64,000 nt of DNA from Harmonia axyridis (taxonomy: Eukaryota > Arthropoda > Insecta > Coleoptera > Coccinellidae), in the NCBI RefSeq assembly GCF_914767665.1, contig NC_059501.1, forward strand, positions 73,816,798 through 73,880,797. The letters are read 5' to 3'. The notes under the pieces are model-generated. The model saw nothing but the letters and a program-made list of their open reading frames with translations, had not been told where the DNA came from and ran no database searches. Positions 12,947 through 23,310 of this stretch are shown one piece after another. The first letter of the stretch is position 1. Every line of letters starts with the position of its first letter. The translations under genes and the position numbers were made by a program.

Positions 12947-12984
12947 TGCATGATATAGTTTACCCGCTTTGTCGAATTATTAAG

Positions 12985-13510
12985 AATAACAATTTAAAAT
13001 TTCTCACAAAATTTTGTATCGAAGACATAACCAGAACCATAGGAAATTTAATAAGAATATCAACAAAAATTACCCAATATGCGGTGACCACGAACCCAAC
13101 CGAGTTAAAATGTGATTGTTGATATGAATAAATTGAATGAAATGTATTATTTTTATTATGTATTATTCTTATTTAGAATACTGATCCGTGCAAAATTTCA
13201 AGCTGATCATATCTTCGGAACTACAGAAAATTAAAGAAAAATAATAGGAAACACATCTTAATATTGAATACTAAATATTTCCGTGTTAACAGATCTCATA
13301 GGGTTGAGATTTTCCTGTGTTTCTACACAGAAACGCCGTTTCAAGCTTCTCGCAAAATTTTTCGTTGATAGCTTATCCAAAACCATTGAAAATTCAAGAA
13401 TAACATCGAGAAAAAATTGCTCAATATGTCCTTGACTACAAACCGATTCTGCTGAAATTTTGTCTGGTCATATGGAATAACAATTTGAAGTTCCTGCATA
13501 ATTTCAAGAG
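12985..13510. repeat. Two degenerate copies of a dispersed repeat
   Basis: 12985-13110 and 13360-13480 both read approximately 'CTCACAAAATTTT...ATAACCAGAACCAT(A/T)GGAAAttcAAGAAtA..ATCgAgAAAAAttgCtCAATAT...GACcACaAACC'. Two further copies lie at 20755-20990. Shared order of words over about 120 bp argues for one old family. Ends not defined. Confidence 0.5.
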
Positions 13511-15110
13511 AATGGGGTATCAGAGTTTGTCTATCTTATCTGATTCAAAAGTTGTAGTGCTAAAACATCGAAATTTGACACTCTGTACATGTAATCGAAA
13601 CTTTGCATCAGTACGGTAGTACTGAATAAAATAATTTCTCTTGGACGCAATGGTTTCACAGCAATAGAAATTTAATTCCGATTTCGGAATAAATAAACAA
13701 TAATTAATAATGACTTTATATTTAATCACCAATAGTTAGCCTGAATGGTCGAGTAGTCAACAACGAGTTTGTTTACATTTCTTGTGTACGTAAGTCTTAT
13801 AAAAATAGTCAAGAATATGCCAAAACAATTTATGTACATATTTCAAATCACGATAATGTTCTACTAATTAATCAGAATCTAATGAAAATTAAATGAATAT
13901 GAAATCGTATAAACAATATTGGACAGCGTACGGTTAGCGATTTCTTGAAATGACAACTCCGCCTTCCGTAGACCAATTATTCGACCTATTTCAAAATCAT
14001 TTAGCTGGCTCTAGGCATTTTAACAACAACTAAACATCGACTTTGGATCTCCTCGAACTACTGGTTTGTTGAAAATTTTAAAAACTTGCAAAAAAGACTA
14101 TATTTTAATAACAAAAAATGTATGCATGAAAATACCTTTTTTTTTCTCCAAATTCAATAATTTATTCCTTGCTATAGGTACTATCTATATTTTACCAAAA
14201 AAAAATTAAAATTTGAGTAGCTCCTTCTGGATGTTGCAGTTTCTTTGTCAGTTCAGTATATTTCTGAACTGATAGCTGAAACGGTATAGATAGACCTCTC
14301 TCAAGCGAATGAATTTTTATATCTTGAATGGATTTTTCCCAATCGATAATTACCTCAAATCAGTTCCATTGCTCGATATAAACATTATGATAAGCTGTTT
14401 GGTGATCAATGTTTATACCGTCCGGATTATTCATTCAGACAACAAACTGGATCTCGAACGAAAACAAATATTATCAGGATGAAAATAGGTATACGGGATT
14501 AATATCTTTGTTTTCCCACATCGACTGCTCTCCGATCGATAAGGAAAACATTGTTGAAATCCACTGAATGGAGGTCTCATTCAATTGAAAAAGACGTGAA
14601 TGGCCTCAGGTTACTGTAATAAAGCTGAGAATAGTCGGCGAAGCGAGAAAATAGGTCGGAAACTAACCCCCACTCCAGAGTCGTATCGGCACATTGGGAT
14701 CACATCAATATTTTAACTATGTTTGAACTGGGGGGTTGAATAAGTTTTGTAGACGGCCAGTGGTTCAGACCTTGAATTATTTATGGGAAAATAACACCGA
14801 TCAACAAAACGCTTTTTGAGCCAACCAAACTCTCTATCATTTCGTCACAATGTCTGCGCATTTGTAGACAGAAGGGCACCACTTGGGGCATAAACCAAAT
14901 CATTATACGGTTAAGTTTACACGCTCCGTTTTGGAGGTGTATATGGCAGGGACCACTGACTTGCCATACTGATGATTCTATCGGTGATCTCAGGACGAAA
15001 GACTGCAATTCCCTGATAGAGTTCGATCCATAAAAATTGAATAAGAACGCCCTGGCAAAGTTTGTATTTTTCAAACAAAGGAAACTTCTCGAGGTTCCTG
15101 AATATCTGTA
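13511..15110. other. No gene recognised
   Basis: A 97-codon minus frame at 14781-15074 lies just 3' of the LINE RNase H fragment on the same strand. It could be degraded 3' sequence of that element, but I recognise no domain. The rest is AT-rich with short frames only. Confidence 0.3.
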
Positions 15111-15179
15111 AATTAAAATTAGATTTATAGTCGAGGGGTTTTCACTGTGCCTCCCACCAGAGCTGTTTTGGTCATCAGT

Positions 15180-16120
15180 AGTCGTAGTCTACAGCTCACC
15201 CTCCAGTTCCAGAGTTCTTAAGAACTCCAGTATCTAGGATGACTTCAAGGAGGTTACTTCCTCTTTTTTCAAGCCTCTTGTCCTAAGCATTTTTGCGTTG
15301 GCTAGCAATGACGAGACATTCTGTCACCAGGTGATCCGGAGTTTCTTCCTCCTTCCCGCAGAATCTGCATTCGTCTTTTTCTGTTAGCCTCATTCCCATG
15401 AGGATCTGCCAGAGGCGGCAATGACCTGTAGGAATTCAGTTAGGATGTGTAGCATATTCTTTAAAAACTCCAACTTCTCCTTCAGCTTAAAAATAATATT
15501 CCGGAAAAGGTTCCACATTGTAGAAGAGTTTGAAAACTATTTCTTCTCTTTATTTGACAACTCTTCGGCATGGGATTCTACGAAGTGATAGCATATTCTT
15601 GCTAATATCCAGATACTTCTTAGATCTCATAGCTTCAAAGTTCCGAAGAAACTTTTTGGAATGATCCAACCCAGGTATATTCTGCTAAAGTGTTTCTCTT
15701 TCTTGTAGTTACACCTATCTATGACATAGAAAGATCGACCAAGAAATAGAATTTGTGCTCCTTTTCTGACGAGTGTGTTGGCCACTTCATATCCTCTATG
15801 AGAAACGGAAAAGCAGACTAAACATACCTTGTGATTCTTGCCTATTCCGTTGATTTTCCTTCGGTACTTCAACACCATCTTACAATCGATGATATGTGAG
15901 CTAAATGCTTTGATTGCATCCAGACTGTCAGAATGTATCGCTATATCACATTTCTGATACTTTGTTACTAGGTTAATTTCACCACATCTGTCGATTGCAA
16001 GTATCTCTGCCAGATAGACACTTGGACAGCAGCCTAACAGTAATGAGCATTTGGGCCAACCCCGAAAACTTCAGCGCCAGTTCCCGAAGTGGTTTTAGAA
16101 CCATCTCTGTACCATTTGAT
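15180..16120 (-). pseudogene. LINE ORF2 C-terminus: RNase H plus CCHC-like region
   Basis: On minus from 16110: YRDGSKTTSGTGAEVFG (first RNase H acidic motif), AIHSDSLDAIKAF (second acidic motif), and GYEVANTLVRKGAQ, corresponding to the family's 'GNExAD.LARKGA' with the last catalytic acid lost. It then reads to CRFCGKEEETPDHLVTECL at about 15360, the terminal zinc-knuckle-like motif of jockey/I-type LINEs. Frames are broken several times. A second, diverged copy lies on + at 27570-28120. Confidence 0.85.
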
Positions 16121-16639
16121 GCTATTCTTTTCACGAGGTGGTACTGTGGACTTCCAATCTCATTGGATGTAAAAAATGAATATTTTTTTGATAACCCCCA
16201 TTTACGTTCTGAGTGAAAATTCAAAAATTGTCAACATGGGGAAACTGCTCTATGCGCAATTTTTCATATGCAAAAAAAATTTGGTTTAGTAGTTTGAAAA
16301 AGATTCATCAAACCGTAGCTACATATTTCAATCATATGAGAAGGATGCTCTACATTCATGATATTACTCGTATTACTGTTCAAATTGGATATGCTAGAGT
16401 GTGTTAGATGTTTCAAATTGCAAATCTGCATCGTAATAACGATTCGTAGGAGTTGATCATTATTGTGGACTCCTCAAGTTATTGGATTAGCTTCATCTTC
16501 TTGACACGTTTTATTCATTTTGATTATAGCTGTCTCTTGTGTCTCGAAACATCTGGATATATTAGGCCTTGCTATATGAATCCAGCCATTTCAAATATGC
16601 AGAAACGAAGACATGGACAAATGGCATTCAAAACTTAAT

Positions 16640-17470
16640 TTCATTATATGCAGATAATAAATCAGTACTAGCGGAAAAAGAATATGAATTTGTAACGTTA
16701 GAGAAGAATATATTATGTAAGCAGTAATGAAATGAAAATCTGTAGATGAGACCAGAGAAACCGAAACAAGAGTGAATGATGGTGTTGAGGAACTGGACCA
16801 TTCCTTGAGAAAATTTCATCATCAAATATTGTCTTCAATGAATCGATTGTTTAAGTGGCAGTGTGGCTGTTGCTCCGTCTTGTTGGAAACACATATCCTC
16901 TCAACAATAGTGGAAAGAAAAATCATTCAACATTGATCTGGAAGAAATATGGACCACTAACTCTTCCAGCATGTATTTGCTACTACATAGTCTCTTTATC
17001 TAGATGCAATGGTGTCGCAACAGTTTCGTGTGGATTTTCAATCCTGCAAGTTTGTTTGTTTAAAAACTATTTAACCAAAAATGGGCTTCGCCATTGAATA
17101 CAATTTTTCGATAAGATTGTTCATCATTTTCAAGTTGTTCAAGAGCTAAATCAGAGAATAAACAACGATCTGGTTTGTTGTTTTTATGGTTTGAAACAAC
17201 ACCTGCCTTCAGGTTGTGCGACAAACTGAACAACTAGGCTTAGAAGTTCAAGATATAGATGCAACTCCACAGTTTGTCTACAAGGATGAATGATCAGACT
17301 TGGAAGGAATGAGATTTGAGATCTGAGATTTTATACCAATTTGAGCGTTAAAAATATTGGACACTCGATTTCATGTCATCGGTAGTAACTGCACTGGTTT
17401 TGGAGGAATTTCCTTCAGTCAGCAAGTTTATGTAAAACGTCCCATGAAATTCACTTGTAAATTGAACAAA
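16640..17470 (-). pseudogene. Tc1/mariner transposase remnant
   Basis: On minus, a frame near 17095 reads VFNGEAHFWLN (first catalytic region, aspartate changed to glycine), a GP-hydrophobic patch, then CFQQDGATATLPL near 16870 (second catalytic aspartate, QDGA). This is followed by TIDSLKTIFDDEIFSRNGPV. The order and spacing match the 'SDEAHF ... QQDGATCHTA' layout of the DD41D copies at 18247 and 52797, but it is much more diverged and full of stops. Boundaries approximate. Confidence 0.7.
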
Positions 17471-18246
17471 ATTAATTGAAGTAATTTTCCATGGTGAATT
17501 GGATAATTGGAAATAATGTTCAAATTTCGAACATTACTCCAAAAGCCGAAGTTCTGCAGGGTTTTGTTGTGACGGCATTGAGGCAGGTGACTTCTTCATT
17601 GAGTGTCATCCAATTTGTTGTAAGTTAGTCCAAGGTTTAGTTGATATGCCAGTTTTCAAGAGGTAATATAATTCTTATTGTGCATGGTCAGAAACTAATG
17701 ATATTGTATTATGAGTTGTTATTGAATTCCAAGAATTGTGTTTCACCTCGGCATAGAGCTGGTCATGATTGAAATACTGTTAACGGTTATCTTGGTCTTG
17801 CTGTAGTTTCAGCTCTTTAGTTTCGGGGGAATTTTTGGTATTTTTTCATTATTTTGGGCCTCCGTTTGGTTATCTTTCTGGTTGGTAGTAGATAATGAAT
17901 ATATCGATACTTAAAGTGACTACTATCTTGATACCTATCACAAAAGTAGTGACTAGGAGATGTGACAGATACCTCCATATATATGGACTTCGTCTATCTT
18001 CTTCTGCGAATTCCTCTGATTGAGAGAAGAAAATTTTTCTTTCAGAACAACAAACCTTCTGATGTTTGTGGAAGATATAATATTAAAGAATAGGTTCACC
18101 CAACTGAAACTATTATATTTCTTCATAATCTTCTATTATATTTCTTCTCAATCTTCTCAGTTCTTAATAGAATAGTATATTCTTTCATTATTTATATTTT
18201 GTATTTCGAGTTTTTAAAAGCAATGTCTCATCTCTGAACGCTTATA

Positions 18247-19173
18247 AAGGGTGTTTTTTTTAGAGCTATAGAACTTTAAATTGCAATAAAACAACGATGT
18301 ATTATTCGATTGACATGAATTTCATTTATCCGCAAGATAATCTTGTGGCATTACATTTCAAATATGATTCCTGGCATATAACGGCCACGGCTGGCTCGGA
18401 TGTAGTCCAATCTGGACGTCCAATTTTCGATTACTTTTTCCAACATTTGTGGCCGTATATCGGCAATAACACGGCGAATGTTGTCTTCCAAATAGTCAAG
18501 GGTTTGTGGCTTATCCGCATAGACCAATGACTTTACATAGAAAGTAGTCTAGTGGTGTTAAATCATCTTGGAGGCCAATTCACAGTTCCAAAACGTGAAA
18601 TTAGGCGGTCACCAAACGTGTCTCTCAATAAATCGATTGTGGCACGAGCTGTGTGATATGTTGCGCTGTCTTAATGGAACCACAGTTCCTGGACCTCATG
18701 GTTGTTCAATTCAGGAATGAAAAAGTTAGTAATCATGGCTCTATACCGATCACCATTGTCTGTAACGTTCTGGCCATCATCGTTTTTGAAGAAGTACGGA
18801 CCAATGATTCCACCAGCCCATAAAGCGCACCAAACAGTCAGTTTTTCTGGATATAACGGTGTTTCGACATACACTTGAAGATTAGCTCCACTCCAAATGC
18901 GGCAGTTTTGTTTGTTGACGTAGCCATTCAACCAGAAGTGCGCTTCATCGCTAAACAAAATAAAATGGACGTAGTGCGCGATACGTATTCCGCACAGAAC
19001 CATTATTTTCGAAATAAAATTGCACTATTTGCAAGCGTTGTTCAGGCGTGAGTCTATTGATGATGAATTGCCAAACCAAACTGAGAATAAATCACTTGAC
19101 AGCTGTTGAATCGGTCGCCATGTCGAACAGTAATGCCAACTTAAAGTTATATACCTCGAAAAAAAACACCCGT
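18247..19173 (-). mobile_element. DD41D (rosa-type) mariner deletion derivative, copy 1
   Basis: The element is flanked by TA (18245-18246 and 19174-19175), with terminal repeats (A)(A/C)GGGTGTTTTTTT. The longest frame (minus, 19003-18671) contains the DDE-fold pieces FSDEAHFWLNGYVNKQNCRI, LTVWCALWAGGIIGPYFF and NGDRYRAMITNFF, then a stop just before the second aspartate region. The N-terminal 34 codons (EQRLQIV, NGSVRNTYR) join directly, out of frame, to the catalytic part, so about 130 residues are missing. The presumed start codon is ATC. Non-autonomous. Copy 2 at 52797-53738 has the identical deletion. Confidence 0.92.
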
Positions 19174-19194
19174 TATTATAATAATAAAAGTCGG

Positions 19195-19375
19195 TAACTT
19201 TACCACATTGATGCGAGCATGGAACGAGCACGTGGGAAGATTGTACTATAATAGGGTGGCAAGAATTGCGAGAGATGACAACCCGGAAACCAAGCCATTG
19301 AGTACACCTCCTAAAAGATGGAGAGAGTATCCAATGAAAAAACAGCCTATAACTAGAGGAAGAAGAAGATGATCC
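19195..19375 (+). pseudogene. LINE RT C-terminal scrap
   Basis: A plus frame reads LMRAWNEHVGRLYYNRVARI, then ARDDNPETKPLSTPPKRWRE. This matches the 'W.EH..R...R+..IARD..P....G+P.KRW' pattern at the C-terminus of RTE-like LINE proteins. It lies 20 bp outside the DD41D copy. Short and isolated. Confidence 0.6.
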
Positions 19376-21480
19376 TCGCAGCTCAAGAAAACGATTCATT
19401 AATTTCGAAGAAAAAAAATCAAAGAAACAAAATCTCAAACATCAATTTCTCAAGAATTTAGTTATACATAATCATCCAATTGGAAACATGTATTCATAAT
19501 TTCTTTTGAATTTCGGAACGGATGACTCTGGGCTGGTGTTCTGCCTCCAGAGATTTTAAATTTTCATTGACTTTTTCATAATTTTTCTTAAGAGGAAACA
19601 CCATTATGTAACTCTCTCGTGATCTGTCAACATTTTCCTAGAGGAGGAGGGATAAAAATAATAATGTGTGGTGTTACTTGAACGATTGAACGGTCAGTAG
19701 AAGTTAGGTCTATTACGATAGTAAGTACTTTACGCGTCTTTCTATAAATTTTCACAAATCAGTGTTTTGCCTCTTTTGTGATGATTTTTTGTATAATTTG
19801 TTGGCCATACATTCGAAACACTTCTGTGCTTTGTAGCTAGGGATACTATATCATCAATTCTTTTACGAAAAACGAAAAGTTACCTTTTTTTCATTCACAA
19901 ATGATAATTATTGAAAAACTACAATGTAGATTATTGTTCACAGAAATTATGTGAAAACCTCATGATTTTAAGAAGAAAAATATCTAATATCGTTTTGAAA
20001 TGAGCAGTCACGTGGTGGTGTTCCCTCTAAATAAGTGGAAATGTTTTGCATTTGAAAAAAAAATAAATAAACCATAGTGTGAAATTTGCAGTGTTCTTTC
20101 TATCAGATGATTTTCAGAAATATCTTTCATGTCTAATACAGCCCTGCATTCTTCTCCCAATCTAGACCTCGTTTAGAACCGGATTACCGCGTGACGTCAT
20201 GACAACATCGATGACGTTAATGCGAGTGGAAGGCACTCGACGAAAAGAGAATTTTCCGTCAAGAACAGGCATTCGAACCGATGGGAATTCGAAAATATCC
20301 CAACGTTGATAGTTGAATTTTTAAGGGATTATTCGACTTTAATCTACCGCTCGGATTTTGGATACTTTCGTTCTTCTCATTTCCTTCTTGAATTGCTTCG
20401 GGGATGTAAGATTCGATTTCGGGTTTTATTGTTTTGGAGGGATCAACCGAAGGAAAGGATAAAAAAATAACTATTTTATACCTTTTTGTCTTTCTGATTT
20501 TTTTGTCATTTCGTCAAAATGTCTGTAATTTTGGAATTTCGAGCCGGGAATGGATTCAAACGATAAAGTTGGATTCACTGATGACGAATCCGTCGTCAAA
20601 TTCGGTTCTGCCGATCTGTAAACACGATAATTACCGAACGGAAGGACCTAGAAACTTTTTTTCGAATTAAGTTTGTTAGTTTCGAAAGTGCAAGTTCGAT
20701 TAAGATGAAAATTTGCATTAGGATGATGCTTGACGATTTAAAGACTCGTAAGAAATTTTATGTTCATCGCGTAATCAGAACCAAAGAAAATTATAGTAGA
20801 ATATCGAATAAAATCAATCAATATTTTCTTGACCACAAAACAACGCAAATTTAAGTTTGAGTGTTTCATATAAAATACCAATTTCAAACTCCAAACCAAA
20901 TTTTGAGCTAATCACATAATAAGAACCATAGGAAATTCAAGAAAAAAATTGAAAAAGCAATATCCTCGGAAATACTTTCATGCCTACAGATTCGATCGAG
21001 AGATCGATGACATTTTGCATATAAATGTTTTCCAATGAAATATTCCATTTTCATATTAAAAAATAAACTAGTATGCTTATTTCAAGAAATTTTCCAAGAC
21101 AAATTCGCAAATTTGGGACTGTATGCCCTTCCATCTTTAAGATCTTTTTAATAATAATAATAAGCCCTTATTTTCCAACATGTGAAATTAACCAGTTACA
21201 GAAAAATAAAACTCGAAAATACCAACATAATATCGAGAACAAGAAATTACTAAAAACAATATGAGAAAAAACTTATCTTGAGAAAGGCCGAACATCACCA
21301 ATTCCTTTCGAAAAGTCAGCTACTATAGAGCGGGGAGAATCATTATGTATGTCGTATGTGCTGGCTATGGAATTGAACAATCTGCACATAAAATTAATCG
21401 GTGATCTAAAACTGGCGTTCGTTCAACTCGCTCTACAGTAGAACACAGTATTACTCCTTGAACCGTATCGAGGCACCAAA
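19376..21480. other. No gene recognised; CpG-rich patch with CRE near 20.2 kb
   Basis: 20160-20460 is locally richer in CpG and contains TGACGTCA at 20192-20199 plus a nearby TGACGTTA. This could be promoter sequence; GDAP2 has an upstream non-coding exon (acceptor at 26766) whose first exon I cannot place. 20755-20990 holds two degenerate copies of the repeat seen at 12985-13510. No coding region seen. Confidence 0.3.
20192..20199. promoter_or_regulatory. CRE-like palindrome TGACGTCA
   Basis: Perfect cAMP-response-element octamer in a CpG-enriched patch, with a second TGACGT half-site about 20 bp away. Binding and any target gene are inference. Confidence 0.3.
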
Positions 21481-21489
21481 AATGATATA

Positions 21490-21775
21490 TGTTCAAGTAA
21501 TTCTATACAATCAATAAACTATTTAAAATCTTACAAAAAAATATTGGTGTCCTTATATTGGCCCTATGCTCTAAGGGCTCCAAATCTACTGAGTAACATA
21601 ATATTGTTAAAACCTACATCTGGATAAATGTTTCCCTTCAAACTAGATACTTGTAGAACTTTCTTTGTACGGATTCAATTCGTTTTCTATGACAATTATA
21701 AATGAGTCTCCAAATAATGCTAGAATATTCTAACTTGCTACGAATAAAACTATTGAATAACGTATACAAATTGTG
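21490..21775 (-). pseudogene. LINE RT C-terminal fragment
   Basis: On minus, 21765-21640 reads IRSKLEYSSIIWRLIYNCHR, then KRIESVQRKFYKYL: the 'sKLEYaSviW...IEsVQ+kFlryL' region after the RT domain in jockey/CR1-type elements. Further scraps (SRFGALRA) run to about 21540. Truncated and interrupted. Confidence 0.75.
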
Positions 21776-21784
21776 TCTTGAATT

Positions 21785-23310
21785 TATTATGAAGCATTGG
21801 AATGCACCTTATCATTCACGTGCTCCAAAGAAAAAGTCTAAAGGTGTTAAATCGCAAAATCTCAAAGGCCAATTGTGATCATCTGTTCAAGAAATAACAC
21901 GTCCAGGCAATTATTTTTGTAAAAATCCTATTGTTTTGTTGCTTGTGTGACACATAGCTCTGTCTTGTTAAAAATAAACGTCTTCCACATCAATATCTTC
22001 CAATTCCGGCCATAAACAATCATTTAATAATAGTTCGGAAGAGCAATCCAGTCATCGTAACAGTCAGTTGCACCAGCCTGATTTTCAAATAAATGAGGTG
22101 TAATAAAACCACATCAAACAGTGATACGTTGAGGATGAAGAGGCTTTTCAATAGTCATTCTTGCATTGTCCGAGTCCAAAATGTGACAATTCTGCTTATT
22201 AATGTAGGATCAGGGGTGAAAAAGGTCTCATCACTGAAGATGATATTTCAATTCAAGGACCTAATCAGCGAAGATACGACGTTGTTGGTGATCGACCGGC
22301 TTGAGTTCTTGTGCTAACTGAACTTCAAAAGCCTCAAGACCTAAGTCTTCATGCAAAATGCGGTGTATTTTCTTTTGTAGAATACCTAATTCTCAAGATC
22401 GAGGAGGAATCGACAAACCTAGATTTCCCCCAACACTACGGGCTACAGCATCAATATTTTTTATTCTTTGTGAGCGACGCATGTGGTTAGGTGACAATGA
22501 TTCACATCACTAACTTGCCCCAACATCTCAATTTCTTCCACCAGTTTCACTATTGTCTCCCGGGAAAGTGCTTTAGTTTCTCAAACTGTGTCTGCAAAAT
22601 TTTCACCATTTTTGTTGTTCAAGCGTGTATCAATGGAGAAGCTTTTACTCGTCATGAGTGATGGGACGAGTCGTATAATTCTTAACTCGATCTACTCGAG
22701 TTGAATCGATGGCCAACTCGGTTTGAAAGTCGAGTTGACTCGAGTCGGCCGCATCCGGACCCAACTCGAATAACTCGATGCGTTCACCGCACCGAGTAAA
22801 GGCTCATCGCGTCGACTTCGACTGCCGCCGTCAACCGAGTTGAACTCGGTTCATCCGAGTTCAACTCGGTCGACGAGTTGGAACGTTGAAACTCGGTTGG
22901 ACCGAGTTCAGCTCGGTAAAGGAAGGTTTAACTCGACGTCTCAACAACACGATGGCTTGATTTTGATTCAGTTTACCTCGTATAGTCGTAAATCGTAAGA
23001 TCGAACCCAACTCGGGCCAGCCACAGCTCGAGTTGCAACAGGAACGAACAGGGATTCACGATGTACCGAATCGTATAGTTTCTTCCGAGTTCCGAGTTAA
23101 CTCGAATAAACGCAAAGGTAAATCGAGCTGACTCGTTGAGATTGCAAATCGAGTTAATCGAGTTGAACAGCTCGAGTTGCCCATCGCTACTCGTCAAATG
23201 CCTAAAGATGATAGCTTCAAAAGTGACTGTACATACATCTTGAGATGACGATTTGTCAGCATTGTATACAGTTATGTTGTCTCCTGAGGGGTAACTGGTG
23301 CTCAAAAGCT
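21785..23310 (-). pseudogene. Second DD41D-like mariner remnant, split by a MITE
   Basis: On minus the pieces run from N-terminal helix-turn-helix-like sequence (about 23300-23197), across the inserted element 22655-23188, to ADTV.ET/ETIVKLVEEIEMLG (about 22590-22520). Then come LIFSDE-like and 'INKQNC' equivalents near 22240-22180, 'ENQAGAT' near 22070, and a C-terminal stretch to about 21785. This is the domain order of the DD41D proteins elsewhere in the window, but with many stops. An older lineage than the copies at 18247 and 52797. Boundaries are estimates. Confidence 0.6.
22655..23188. mobile_element. hAT-like MITE packed with ACTCG words (8-bp TSD)
   Basis: Flanked by identical 8-bp target duplications ACTCGTCA (22647-22654 and 23189-23196). 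The ends carry AGTGATGGG and AGCGATGGG, the GATGGG-type terminus common in hAT elements. The 534-bp interior is strikingly GC/CpG-richer than its surroundings. It has more than twenty copies of AACTCG or CGAGTT in both orientations, often fused as CTCGAGTT or GAGTTGAACTCGG. No transposase. It is inserted in the mariner remnant. Confidence 0.88.

Noticed and set aside
22655..23188. CRISPR-like or promoter interpretation of the ACTCG repeats
   Set aside because: Eukaryotic context, variable spacing, both orientations and an exact 8-bp TSD fit a transposable element better.
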